The notes below the pieces were generated by a model. That model did no database searches, was not told the origin of the DNA, and saw only the letters and a program-made list of their open reading frames with translations. DNA of 15,704 nucleotides from Bryobacterales bacterium (GTDB lineage Bacteria; Acidobacteriota; Terriglobia; Bryobacterales; Bryobacteraceae), in the NCBI GenBank assembly GCA_003487005.1, contig DNFG01000027.1:1-15704 (forward strand), in the 5' to 3' direction. The number at the start of each line of letters is the position of its first letter. The stretch's first letter is position 1. A program made the position numbers and the translations under genes. Of the stretch, positions 1 through 9,300 are shown piece after piece.

Positions 1-500
1 ACGCCTTCCCTTCTCCTCCCCCCGCCCCGGACACCGTCCTGCGTTATCGCATCCTGCACAGCCCCGCCGGTCCGCTCACCATCGCCGGCCGCGACGACAT
101 CATTGAATCCCTCCGCTTCGGGCACGTCCCGCTCCCAGGTGGCGAACCGGGCGCGTTCGACGAGGCCGTCCGCCAGTTGTCCCTCTACTTCGATGGCCGC
201 CTCCGGACCTTCGACCTCCCCTTGCGTCCGGCTGGCACGGACTTCCAACTTCGCGTCTGGGCCGCCTTGCTCGACATCCCCTTCGGGGAAACCCGCTCCT
301 ATGGAACGCTCGCCGCCCAACTCGGCAACCCCGCCGCCGTCCGCGCCGTCGGCCTCGCCAATGGCGCCAACCCGATCGCCATCGTCATCCCCTGCCATCG
401 CGTCATCGGCGCCGCCGGACAACTGACAGGCTACGCCGGCGGCCTCGACGTCAAGCGCCGCCTCCTCGCCCTCGAACGCGGCGAAGCCCTCCTCGTCTGA
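1..500 (+). CDS. ogt: Methylated-DNA--protein-cysteine S-methyltransferase (O6-alkylguanine-DNA alkyltransferase), 5' end outside window
   Basis: This suicide DNA-repair protein moves the alkyl group from O6-alkylguanine or O4-alkylthymine onto its own cysteine in the cytoplasm. The frame is open from base 3 to the TGA at 498-500, giving 165 visible residues, close to the full family length of about 160-180. No ATG or GTG occurs in frame, so the start lies to the left or just at the edge; the TTG at 177 is too far inside the domain. The C-terminal DNA-binding/catalytic domain is clear. It has FQLRVWAALLDIPFGETRSYG (DNA-recognition region), then AVGLANGANP, then the active-site motif IVIPCHRVIG with the nucleophilic Cys at 393-395, and ends in YAGGLDVKRRLLALE. 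The N-terminal ribonuclease-like domain is also present (LTIAGRDDIIESLRFG). It converges on the oligopeptidase gene with only 10 bp between the stop codons. The family is certain; the ogt rather than ada-C type name is less so. Confidence 0.93.
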   Translation, partial: AFPSPPPAPDTVLRYRILHSPAGPLTIAGRDDIIESLRFGHVPLPGGEPGAFDEAVRQLSLYFDGRLRTFDLPLRPAGTDFQLRVWAALLDIPFGETRSYGTLAAQLGNPAAVRAVGLANGANPIAIVIPCHRVIGAAGQLTGYAGGLDVKRRLLALERGEALLV

Positions 501-510
501 CCCTCCCCCC

Positions 511-2619
511 CTACTTCACCCCCGCCAAGTCAATCATGAACGCAAACACCCGCGCCATCTCGGCATACCGCTGATACCGCGCCGACGCCCCCCCGTGCCC
601 CGCGTCCAGGTTCGTGTGGAACAACAACCGGTTGCTGTCCGTCTTCTTCGCCCGCAACCGCGCCACCCACTTCGCCGGCTCCCAGTACTGCACCTGCGAA
701 TCGTGCAGCCCCGTCGTCACCAGCAGGTTCGGGTACGCCTTCTTCTCCACCTGATCGTAAGGCGAGTACGAATGCATGTATTCATACGCCGCCTGCTCGT
801 TCGGATTCCCCCACTCGTCGTACTCGAACGTCGTCAGCGGAATCGTGTCGTCCAGCATCGTTGTGATCACGTCCACGAACGGAACCTGCGCCACCATCCC
901 GTGATACAGGTCCGGGCGCATATTCATCACCGCGCCCATCAACAGGCCCCCGGCGCTGCCGCCCATCGCGTACACCCGCTTCGGATCCGCGTAGCCCGTC
1001 TTCACCAAGTGCTCCGTCACGCTGATGAAGTCCCGGAACGTGTTCTTCTTCTTCATCAGTTTGCCGTCGTCATACCATCGCCGGCCCATCTCCTGCCCGC
1101 CCCGGATGTGCGCGATCGCGTACACAAACCCCCGGTCCACCAGCGAGATCACGAACGGGTTGAAATACGCGTCCGTCGAGTACCCGTAAGACCCGTATGC
1201 ATACTGATACAGCGGACGGTCGCCCTTCAGCGGCGTCCCCTTGCGGTACACCACGCTCACCGGCACCTTCACCCCGTCGTGCGCCGTCGCCCACACCCGC
1301 TCCGTCACGTAATTCGTCTGCTCGAAGCCCCCCAGCACTTCATCCCGCTTCAGCAGCGTCCGCCCCTTCGTCTTCGTGTTGTAGTCATAAACCGAACCCG
1401 GAGTCGTCAGCGAACTGTAGCGGTAGCGCACCAGTTCGGTGTCATACTCCTCGTTCTGAGCCAGGCCCGCCGCGTACGCCGGTTCACCAAAATCGATGTA
1501 ATGCTCCCCGGCGCCAGTCCACGGCTTCACCCGCAAATGCACCAGCGCATTCCGCCGCTCCGTCAGCAGCAGGAAGTCCTTGAAGATCGTCATCCCCTCC
1601 AGCAGCGTGTCTTCGCGGTGCCCGATCACTTCCGTCCAGTTCTCGACGCCCGTCTTCGCCACGGGCGTGCTCATCAGCCGGAAATTGCGCGCCCCCCGGT
1701 TCGTCAGGATGTAGAACCGGTCTCCGAAATGATCGATCGAATGTTCATGCCCGCGCGACCGCGGCGTGAACACCAGCGGCGCCGATTCCGGCTTGTCCGC
1801 GTCGATGATCCGGTACTCGCTCGTCACCGTCTGGCTCGACCCGATCACGATGTACTTCTTCGACCTCGTCTTGCCCACGCCCACGCTGAATTCGACGTCT
1901 TTTTCCTCGTAAACCAGCGTGTCCGCCGCCTGCTCCGTCCCCAGAACGTGCCGGTAAATCCGGAACGAACGCAGCGTCTCCGGGTCCTGCTTCGCGTAAA
2001 ACAGCGTCTTGTTGTCGTTCGCCCACTCCAGCGACGAGGTGATGTCCTTCAGCACGTCCGGCAACGCCTCGCCCGTGCTCAGATCCCGGAACCGGACCGT
2101 GTAAAACCGCCGGCCCACCGTGTCCGACCCCCAGGCCAGCAAACGGTTGTCCGGGCTCACATCCACCGCCCCCAGGCTGAAGAACTTCGTCCCCTCCGCC
2201 TCCTTGTTGCCGTCCACCAGGATCTCTTCCGGCGCCTCCATCGTCCCCTTGCGCCGGCAGATCACCGGATAGTTCTTGCCCTCGATCGTCCGGTAGTAAT
2301 ACCAGTAACCGTCCCGCCGGTATGGCACGCTCTCGTCTGTCTGCTTGATCCGCGTCTTGAATTCGGTCTGCAGCGCCTCCTGCAACCCCTTCGTGTGCGC
2401 CATCGCCGCGTCCAGATACGCGTTTTCGTCCTTCAGGTACTGAATCACCTCCGGGTTTTCCCGGTCGCGGAGCCAGTAATACTCGTCCACCCGCTTGTGA
2501 TTATGTTTTTCAAGGACTTGCGGCTTCTGCGCCGCCTTCGGGGCCTGCATCGTCGTCTTCGGCGCCTCCTGGGCATTCGGCGCCAGCAGGGCCAGCGCAA
2601 GCAGTATCGTCGGGGTCAT
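511..2619 (-). CDS. ptrB: Oligopeptidase B (S9A prolyl oligopeptidase family), probably exported
   Basis: This serine peptidase cleaves short peptides after Arg or Lys. The 702 residues comprise a beta-propeller (about 25-430) that restricts substrate size and a C-terminal alpha/beta-hydrolase domain (about 470-700). The catalytic triad can be placed at Ser555 (MGGSAGGLLMG), Asp640 (TTGLHDSQVQYWEP) and His675 (NLDAGHGG). The Ser-Asp and Asp-His spacings of 85 and 35 residues match those known for E. coli PtrB. The acidic S1 pair is present as E599 and D601 (TTFEYDEWGNP), with Asp where the E. coli enzyme has Glu. Unlike the cytosolic E. coli protein, this one begins with a hydrophobic stretch (TILLALALLAPNAQ) that looks like a signal peptide, though it has no basic n-region. 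The ATG start has a good Shine-Dalgarno, GAGGAG, 6 nt upstream. The gene lies 63 bp downstream of the interrupted dehydrogenase on the same strand, so the two may share a transcript. Confidence 0.95.
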   Translation of the reverse strand: MTPTILLALALLAPNAQEAPKTTMQAPKAAQKPQVLEKHNHKRVDEYYWLRDRENPEVIQYLKDENAYLDAAMAHTKGLQEALQTEFKTRIKQTDESVPYRRDGYWYYYRTIEGKNYPVICRRKGTMEAPEEILVDGNKEAEGTKFFSLGAVDVSPDNRLLAWGSDTVGRRFYTVRFRDLSTGEALPDVLKDITSSLEWANDNKTLFYAKQDPETLRSFRIYRHVLGTEQAADTLVYEEKDVEFSVGVGKTRSKKYIVIGSSQTVTSEYRIIDADKPESAPLVFTPRSRGHEHSIDHFGDRFYILTNRGARNFRLMSTPVAKTGVENWTEVIGHREDTLLEGMTIFKDFLLLTERRNALVHLRVKPWTGAGEHYIDFGEPAYAAGLAQNEEYDTELVRYRYSSLTTPGSVYDYNTKTKGRTLLKRDEVLGGFEQTNYVTERVWATAHDGVKVPVSVVYRKGTPLKGDRPLYQYAYGSYGYSTDAYFNPFVISLVDRGFVYAIAHIRGGQEMGRRWYDDGKLMKKKNTFRDFISVTEHLVKTGYADPKRVYAMGGSAGGLLMGAVMNMRPDLYHGMVAQVPFVDVITTMLDDTIPLTTFEYDEWGNPNEQAAYEYMHSYSPYDQVEKKAYPNLLVTTGLHDSQVQYWEPAKWVARLRAKKTDSNRLLFHTNLDAGHGGASARYQRYAEMARVFAFMIDLAGVK

Positions 2620-2682
2620 CAGCGTCTCCTCGGGATCGCCAACCGCGCGCCCCGGACAGGGCGCATTTCCCCATTTTAAGCG

Positions 2683-3924
2683 CTACCCCAGCGCCGGCAG
2701 TTCGTAACCCTTCCGCCTCGGCCGCGAAACATGTAAATTCGCCTCCGCGTCGTTCACAAACTGCTCCTTTACCGGATCCCACTGCAAACGCCGCCCCAGA
2801 TCCCGGCAAATGTTCACCAGGCAGCACACCGTCGTCGACCGGTGCCCCACTTCCGCATCCGCGTTCGCCGCCTTCCGCGTCCGCACCGCGTTCAGGAAAT
2901 TCTGAATGTGCCACGCGTTCTCGCCCGGCCCCTCGATCGTGTCCGGCGGCGCTCCTTTACGCAACTCCGCGTCGCCCACCAGCAGCCCCCGCTTGATCTC
3001 CAGCGTTCCGTTCTCCCCGTGGAAAATCGCCCCCAGATCCGAATGATCCTCCGGCCGCTTCTTGCCCACCAGGCGCAGCAGAGTGCCGTCCGCATAGCGC
3101 ATCGTCACCCGCCCCTCCTGTCCCGGTTCCTCCGGCCAGATCTCCACCGGACCCGTGTCGTCCTTGCCCAGCGCGCAATGCACCTGGTCCAGCGAGTGCG
3201 TCCCCCAACCCGTCACCTTTTAACTCTGCCCGCCCCCGTCATAATCCCTCCACATCGCCCAGCGCGTCTGCAAATCCCGGTGATACGGCCGCAACTCCGT
3301 CTGGTTGCACCACACATCCCAGTTCAACCCCTCCGGAATTGGCTGCGCCGGCTTCGGCTCCCAGACCTTCGGCGCCTCGAAATTGCACACCACCACCGTG
3401 TGCACCCGCCCCAACAAACCCTCCCGGATCCGCCGGCTCGCCCACTCGTTGATCGGAATCGACCGCTGCTGCGTCCCCACCTGCACCACCCGCTTCCACT
3501 TCTTCGCCGCGTCCGCCATCGCCCGCCCCTCCGCGATCGTCAGCGACATCGGCTTCTCCGCGTAAACGTCCACCCCCATCTGCATCGCCTGCATCGCCAC
3601 CCAGACCCGCGCGTGCGTCGTCGTCTCCACGAAAACCGCGTCCGGCTTTTCCCGCTCGATCATCGTCCGGAACTCGACGAACGTCTTCGCCCGCTCCAGA
3701 CTCGGCTTGATCTGCCGCGCTTCGTCCATCCGCGGCGCGTTGCAGTCCGAAAACGCCACGAAGTCCGCCTGCGGAAACTCCTCGTTCTTCAGCAGCCACT
3801 TCGCCCGGTTTCCCAGGCCGATCACGGCCAGCTTCAGACGGTCATTGGCGCCGAATACCCGGCGGGGCAGAATCAGCGGCGCGGCGGAGAGAAGAAAGTT
3901 GCGGCGTTGCATGGCTGCGCCCAT
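2683..3924 (-). pseudogene. Gfo/Idh/MocA family oxidoreductase with Tat signal, interrupted by one in-frame TAA
   Basis: This is an NAD(P)-dependent dehydrogenase of the Gfo/Idh/MocA family, which oxidises sugars, polyols and related compounds. Residues 1-234 hold a Tat-type signal (MQRRNFLLSAAPLILP), the Rossmann dinucleotide motif VIGLGNRA, the conserved EKPMSL segment and the beginning of the C-terminal domain. At 3217-3219 a TAA follows WRDYDGGGQS. The same frame continues at once with KVTGWGTHSLDQVHCALG and runs to the TAG at 2683-2685. It includes GTLEIKRG, HIQNFLNAVRTRKAANADAEVG and the family C-terminus SRPRRKGYELP. Joined, the product is 412 residues plus the stop position, a normal family length. 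The ATG at 3924 is preferred to the one at 3912 because GAAGG lies 7 nt upstream. The GTG at 3214-3216 is a possible restart, but its only nearby purine run (AAAAG) abuts it. It may be a true nonsense mutation, a split gene kept alive by re-initiation, or a base-call error. Confidence 0.85.
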
Positions 3925-4002
3925 TCTATACCCTTCTTCCGCACACTAAAACAGCGAACTTTTCCCCGTTTCGCGCGTACTTAAATGACAGGAGCGACCA
4001 CC

Positions 4003-4194
4003 ATGGCAGCGTTTCTTCTCTTCGTGATTCTGTGCGTGCTCTGCTGGCCCCTGGCCCTGCTCGCACTCCTGCTCTATCCGGTCATCTGGTTGATTCTGTT
4101 GCCCTTCCGCCTTCTCGGCGTGGTCGTCACGGGCGTCTTCGACCTGATCGCGGCGCTGTTCGCCCTCCCCGGCCGCCTCGTCCGCTCGCTCTGA
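4003..4194 (+). CDS. Small hydrophobic membrane protein, function unknown
   Basis: I do not recognise this 63-residue protein as a named family. It is almost wholly hydrophobic. A first long segment (about residues 3-32, FLLFVILCVLCWPLALLALL onward) is followed by a short LPFRLLG turn and a second segment (about 42-57), ending in the basic tail GRLVRSL. This suggests two membrane helices with the tail facing the cytoplasm. ATG 4003 is chosen because AGGAG (3990-3994) lies 8 nt upstream. The in-frame ATG at 3985 has no ribosome-binding site and would place this site inside the coding sequence. The gene is divergent from the dehydrogenase (78 bp between starts) and converges on the DUF4870 membrane protein, with a hairpin between the two stops. 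The clean ribosome site and biased composition support a real gene. Confidence 0.6.
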   Translation: MAAFLLFVILCVLCWPLALLALLLYPVIWLILLPFRLLGVVVTGVFDLIAALFALPGRLVRSL

Positions 4195-4196
4195 CC

Positions 4197-4232
4197 GGGA
4201 TTGTCTATTGTACATATACAATAGACAATCCC
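4197..4232. repeat. Palindromic element (copy 1): 16-bp perfect inverted repeat, candidate bidirectional terminator
   Basis: Arms at 4197-4212 (GGGATTGTCTATTGTA) and 4217-4232 are perfectly complementary around the 4-nt loop CATA. It begins 2 bp after the stop of the small membrane protein and lies 12 bp before the stop of the convergent DUF4870 gene. That position suits a transcription terminator for both, although neither side has a long T-tract. Bases 4200-4222 recur with one difference at 12898-12920, so it is also a candidate member of a dispersed palindromic repeat family. Confidence 0.85.
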
Positions 4233-4244
4233 CTCGGCTCTGCC

Positions 4245-4628
4245 TCAGCCCGCGAACCCGGCCTGCTTCTTCGCGAAGTCCGCAATCAGCGGAAGCTGGA
4301 AATTGTCTCCGTTGTACGCCTTGTACATCAGGAACAACCACAGCAAAAACATGCAGATACCCAGCACCGGGTACATCAGCAGCGCGATTGCCCCGATCCC
4401 GACGAACGAAAGCACGATCCCCAAAAAGCCCAGCGCGATGTACAGCGCGAAGAACCCGACACCCATCAAAATCGCCTGCCACGCGTGAAATTTCACCCGC
4501 GGATTCCGGTTGTGCGGCTCCAGCACCAGAAACAGAATCCCGGTCAGCAGACCCAGCAGATAACAGAGCGCGCACGCCATGTTTTCGTCCAGGCCCGTAT
4601 TGGCGGGGGGTTGCGGTTGTGTACCCAT
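4245..4628 (-). CDS. DUF4870 domain membrane protein
   Basis: A 127-residue integral membrane protein of the DUF4870 (Tic20-like) family, whose biochemical role is unknown. The hydrophilic N-terminus (MGTQPQPPANTGLDEN) is followed by a first helix (about 17-37, MACALCYLLGLLTGILFLVL). Next comes the family signature VKFHAWQAIL after a charged HNRNPR loop, then two further hydrophobic stretches (about 55-105). The usual C-terminal YKAYNGDNFQLPLIADFAKKQ completes it. The length is normal and the domain complete. The ATG at 4628 is used because the short Q/P-rich head is typical of the family. The nearest purine run (GGAGG) is 13 nt upstream, longer than ideal, so the start is slightly uncertain. 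The gene lies 106 bp downstream of the efflux operon on the same strand, with a GC-rich hairpin between them. Confidence 0.88.
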   Translation of the reverse strand: MGTQPQPPANTGLDENMACALCYLLGLLTGILFLVLEPHNRNPRVKFHAWQAILMGVGFFALYIALGFLGIVLSFVGIGAIALLMYPVLGICMFLLWLFLMYKAYNGDNFQLPLIADFAKKQAGFAG

Positions 4629-4649
4629 AACGTCCAGTAGTCCTCCAGT

Positions 4650-4679
4650 CGCCGCCCGGGCATCTTGCGCCCGGCGGCG
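4650..4679 (-). terminator. GC-rich hairpin after the efflux operon, possible weak terminator or leader structure
   Basis: Arms at 4650-4661 (CGCCGCCCGGGC) and 4669-4679 (GCCCGGCGGCG) pair over 11 bp with one bulged C around a loop of about 7 nt. It lies in the 106-bp gap between the TolC-like gene stop (4735) and the DUF4870 start (4628). No T-tract follows on the minus strand, so it would not be a classical intrinsic terminator. It might instead slow transcription or fold in the DUF4870 leader. No convincing promoter for DUF4870 was seen in the rest of the gap. Confidence 0.35.
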
Positions 4680-4734
4680 TCTCCATAGTCTATGACATTT
4701 GACTGGAGCGATGAACCAACCGCCGCCCGGCCTT

Positions 4735-6375
4735 TCAATTCAACGCGATCCGGTGCGCCTCCAGCGTCAACCCCGTCGCCTGTTCCAACCGCGCCACCGC
4801 CCGGTTGTACTCGAGCACCGCGATCACCGCCCGCAAACGCGAATCCAGAAACTCGTTCTGCCGCGTCAGCACCAGAAAATTCGTGCTTTCTCCGGTCTGG
4901 AACAGCCGGATTTCACTCTCCAGCTTTTCCTGCGCCGCCCGTTCACTCGCCTGCGCCGCCTCGATCCGCGCCGAAGCCGAATCCAGCGCCTGCAGCGCAT
5001 TCCGGACCTCCACTTCCACTCCCTGCTCGGCCTGCCGCATCTGCAGTTTCAACCGCCGTTCCGCGATCGCCGTCTGCGCCAGTTCCGCGTCCGCTGTCCG
5101 GTTCCGCGGATTCCACTCGAGCTGAATCCCCCCCTGCAGCGTGTAGAACGAGCCTCCGCCGAGGTTCGACAACGCCCGTCCATACCCGCCCAGAAACCGT
5201 TCCGGCGGTCCCACGAACCCGCCGCCCGGCAGCGGCGGCAACCCCGCCAGCAGGGACAACTGGTCCACGCGCGCATTCAGCGGCGCATTCAGGCCCTCGA
5301 ACGGATTCGGCGCCGTGTTGATCGTCCCCGCCAGTCCGGCCGTCGAATAGCCCGCCACCAGATTGACTTGCGGTTTCCGCTTGTCCCGCGCCAGCGAGGC
5401 CTGCACCTCGTTGGCCTCGGTCATCAGCCGGACGGCCTTCAATTCCGGCCGCTTCTCGAGGCCCGTCCGGACCGCCGCCCCCAACTCCTTCACCGGCGGG
5501 TCCAGCGGACGCGCGTCCACCGGCGCCAGTTCCTCGCTCCACAACCCGTCTTCGCGCGACCCCGCCAGCAGCATCTTCAACCCGTTCTCGGTCTGCGTCA
5601 CCGCGTTCACGCTCGCCATGTAGCTGTCGATGCGCCGCTGCAGTTCCGCTTCCGCCGCCGCCAGTTCCACCGGTGCGAGCGTCCCGCTGTCGATCTGCCG
5701 CTTGCTCCGGGCCAATTGTTCGCGCCCGAGCGCTACGCCGTCCGCGCGCACTTCGCGCTCGCGCCGTGCCGCCACCAGGCTCCAGTAAGCGTTCTGCACC
5801 TGGGTCACCACGTCGATCACCCGCAGCGACAGTTCTGTCTCCGACACTTCCCGCTGCTTGGCCCGCACCTTGATCTGCGCCCGCGCCCCGTCGATCTCCC
5901 GGCCCCGCCAAAGCGGCACCGTGATCCCAAACGTCAGCCGGGACTCCAGGTAGGGATTCAGCCCCACGAACGGATTGTTGGTGGACTGCCGCGCATTGTC
6001 GAAGTTGGCCGACAGGCTCATCCCCCGCCACGGCGTCATCTGCTGCACCGAGAAATCCTCCCGGTGAATCCGCTCCGTCAACGTTCCGGTGGGCGAAATC
6101 AGCACGCTCGGCGTCGGGTTGTTCCGCGTCTCGAGTGAGGGCCGGTACCGCAGCACCGGGTCGAATACGCCCCGCGCCGCCTTCAATACCTGTGCCGCCG
6201 TGTCCACGTTCGTCCGCTCGATCTCGATCTGCAGATTACTGCCGAGCGCCTGCTGGATCGCGTCATCGAGCGTCAACTTCCGCTCCGGTCCCGTCACGCC
6301 CACGCGCGGCCGTGCCGCCTCCTGCGCCCACGCGGACGCACTCATCACCACCAGGGCCAGTATGATTGCTCGCAT
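4735..6375 (-). CDS. TolC-family outer-membrane efflux channel (RND operon)
   Basis: This is the outer-membrane component of the tripartite pump, forming a trimeric beta-barrel with a long periplasmic alpha-helical tunnel. The 546 residues begin with a classical signal peptide (MRAIILALVVMSASAWA, cleavage expected after Ala17). The two repeated OEP helical regions follow. The first has KLTLDDAIQQALGSNLQIEI (about 33-52) and helix-forming stretches rich in Ala, Glu and Arg near 185-270. The second starts near RPELKAVRLMTEANEVQ and ends with FQTGESTNFLVLTRQNEFLD and YNRAVARLEQATGLTL, the typical C-terminal TolC signature. The central segment with repeated Pro/Gly (LAGLPPLPGGGFVGPPERFLGG) is longer than in E. 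coli TolC. It is the last gene of the operon, 7 bp after the pump stop, and its AGGAG ribosome site overlaps that stop, so translation is probably coupled. The substrate cannot be read from the sequence. Confidence 0.93.
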   Translation of the reverse strand: MRAIILALVVMSASAWAQEAARPRVGVTGPERKLTLDDAIQQALGSNLQIEIERTNVDTAAQVLKAARGVFDPVLRYRPSLETRNNPTPSVLISPTGTLTERIHREDFSVQQMTPWRGMSLSANFDNARQSTNNPFVGLNPYLESRLTFGITVPLWRGREIDGARAQIKVRAKQREVSETELSLRVIDVVTQVQNAYWSLVAARREREVRADGVALGREQLARSKRQIDSGTLAPVELAAAEAELQRRIDSYMASVNAVTQTENGLKMLLAGSREDGLWSEELAPVDARPLDPPVKELGAAVRTGLEKRPELKAVRLMTEANEVQASLARDKRKPQVNLVAGYSTAGLAGTINTAPNPFEGLNAPLNARVDQLSLLAGLPPLPGGGFVGPPERFLGGYGRALSNLGGGSFYTLQGGIQLEWNPRNRTADAELAQTAIAERRLKLQMRQAEQGVEVEVRNALQALDSASARIEAAQASERAAQEKLESEIRLFQTGESTNFLVLTRQNEFLDSRLRAVIAVLEYNRAVARLEQATGLTLEAHRIALN

Positions 6376-6382
6376 AACTCTC

Positions 6383-9300
6383 CTAATCTCCCGACAATTC
6401 GCTCGGTATCGGCTCCGGTTCCGCGCCGCGCCGCCGGAACGGTTTGAACAGTTTTCCCCACAACCGGGAATGCGCCAGATCGTCGAACAGCGAGTACGCC
6501 ACCGGCGTCACCAGCAGTGTCAGCAGCAGCGCCATCGACTGCCCGCCGATCACGACCACCGCCACCGTCCGCCGCGTTCCGGCGCCCGGACCCGTGCCCA
6601 GCGCCAGCGGGATCATGCCCGCCACCAGCGCCATCGTCGTCATCAGAATCGGCCGCAACCGGTCCTCGCAGCCCCGGTAGATTGCCTCCAGGCGGTGCAT
6701 GCCCGCCCGCCGCAATCCCTTGATGTGGTCGATCTGCAGAATCGAATTCTTCTTCACGATCCCGAACAGCACCAGAATGCCGAGCGACGTGTACACGATC
6801 GAGAAGTTCTCCCGGGCCAGATACAACGCCATCAGCGCGAACGGCACCGACAGCGGCAGCGACAGCAGAATCGTCACCGGATCGATGAAACTCTCGTAGT
6901 TCGCCGCCAGAATCATGTACATGAACATCAGCGAGAGCAGGAAGGCAATGAAGAAATTCTGCATCGCGCGGCCCAATTCCTTCGACTTCCCCACCGCGCC
7001 GAACTGATACTCCGGAGGCAGGTTCATCGACCGCATCTCGTTATCCGCCATGATCAGCACGTCGTTCAACGCCAGACCGCCCGACAGATTCCCCTGAATC
7101 AGAATCCGCCGCTGCCGGTTGTACCGGTCGATCGACAGCGGACCCTCGCCGGCCTCCAGGCGTGCCACGTTCGACAGCGGCACATTTCCGAGCGCCGCCG
7201 ATGGCACGTACAGCCGCTCCATCGCCGCCGCCGAACTCCGGAATCGCTTGTCCACGCGCAATTGGACGTCGTAGCGGTCGTCCCCTTCCTTGTACGTGGT
7301 CACCTGATCATCGCCGCCCACCAGCACGCGCATCGCTCCCGCGATCGCCGCCACGTTCACCCCCAGATCCGCGGCCTTGTCGCGGTTGATCTCCACCCGC
7401 ACTTCGGGCTTGCCCGATTCGTACGAGCTGTTCAAATCGCGCATTCCCTGTACTTTGCCCAGGTTCGCCATCAATTTCTGCGAAATCACGTCGAGTTCAT
7501 CCAGATCCGGGCCCTGTACCGAGTACTGAAAATCCGCGTCCACCTGACCGGCGATCAATCCCGGGTTCTGCACCGTCACCGTCAGGTCCCTGTACTTCGA
7601 CAGCCGGTCGCGCACCATGTCCATCAACTGCTTCTGGTTCTCCTTGCGTTGATTGACCGGCACCAGCGTCAACAGGATCGTCCCGCGGTCCACCTGCCTC
7701 CGGAAGTCCGCGCCGATCAGCGTCAGCTTGCTGGCGATCCCCGGAATCTGGTCCAGGTCCGCTTCCACCTTTCGGACCACCTGCTGCGTGCCCTCCAGCG
7801 ACGAGCCCACCGGCATCTTCACCGTCACTTCAAACTCGCCCTGGTCCTCCGACGGCAGAAAATCAACACCCAGGCCCGACATCAGCGGACCCGTGCTGAT
7901 CACCACCGCCACCGCGATGATCACAATCACCCACCGGTGCGCCATCGACCATTTCAGCAGCGACAGGTATGGCCCCGCGAAGATCCGGTCAAAGAATCCG
8001 CCCTTCGTCCCGCCATGCGCCTTGCCGTGCTTCGACGGCTTGAGGAACCGTGAACACAGCATCGGCGTCAGCACGAAACTCACCAGCAGGCTCACCATCA
8101 CCGCGAAGGCCGCCGTGTAGCCGAAACTCGACATGAACCGGCCCACGATGCCCGGCATCAGCGCGATCGGAATGAAGATGATCACCAGCGACAGGGTCGT
8201 CGCCAGCACCGCCAGGCCGATCTCGCGCGTGCCCTCCACCGCCGCCTGCATCGGCGGCATGCCCTTCTCTTCCATGAACCGGAAGATATTCTCGAGCACC
8301 ACGATCGCATCGTCGATCACGATGCCCACCATCAGCGTCAGTGCCAGCATCGTGATCTGGTTCAGCGAGAAGCCCATGTACTGCATCAGCGCGAACGTCG
8401 AGATGATCGAGGTCGGAATCGCCACCGCCGCGATCAGTGTCGACCGCCAGCTACGAATGAAGATCAATACGATGATCGAAGCGAAGATCCCGCCGAGCAC
8501 CAGGTGCTCCTGCACCGCGAAGAAGGCCGCGTTGATGAACCCCGACTGATCGCGCGCGTAGGTGATCTCGAAATCCGGCGGCAGCCCCGCCTTCAGCTCA
8601 TCCACCCGCTCCTTCACCCGCGCGATGACGTCCAGGGTATTCGTTCCCGCCTGTTTGCGCACCTGCAGCACCACCGCCGGTTCGCCGTTCAGCGTCGCGA
8701 CCGACCTCGGCTCCTCGAACGTGTCCTCCACCCGTCCGATGTCGCTGATCCGCACCGGCGACCCGCTCACCTGACCCACGATGAGCCGCGCGAAATCCTC
8801 CGGACGCTCCATCCGGCCCATCGTCCGCAGACTCAACTCCCGGTTGCCCTGATCCACGCGCCCGCCCGGCAACTCGATGTTCTGTGCCGCCAGACTCCCG
8901 CGCACCTGATCCACATTCAGGTTGTAGCTGTACAGCTTTTCCGGATCGATAATCACCTGCACCTGCCGCTCGCGGTCGCCCACGAAACGGACCTGACCCA
9001 CGCCGTCCAGCGACTCCAGGTTCTTCTTCAGGCGGTCGTCCACCAGCTTGGTGATCTCGCGCAGATCCCGGTTCGCCGACACGACGATGTTCAGAATCGG
9101 CGAGGCATCCGTCGCCACCTTCTCCACCGTCGGGGGATCCGCGTCCCTCGGCAATTCGCCCAGGACGGAATTGATCTTGTCGCGCACTTCCTGCGCGCCC
9201 ACATCCGGGTCCTTTTCGAGGACGAACCCGATCGTGATCACCGAAATGCCTTCCGCGGACGTCGAGTTCAACTCATCAATGCCCGCGATCGTGTTCACCG

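Noticed and set aside
595..2679. 694-codon open frame on the plus strand, antisense to oligopeptidase B
   Set aside because: Its translation is dominated by Arg, Pro, His and Val, the usual image of a GC-rich gene read on the opposite strand, and the minus-strand protein has a full catalytic triad.
3217..3219. Recoding of the dehydrogenase stop as selenocysteine or pyrrolysine
   Set aside because: Those use UGA and UAG; this stop is UAA, and the family has no such residue here.
4699..8053. Long plus-strand frames of 479 and 654 codons opposite the efflux genes
   Set aside because: Arg/His/Gln-rich shadow translations with no domain; the minus-strand genes are certain.
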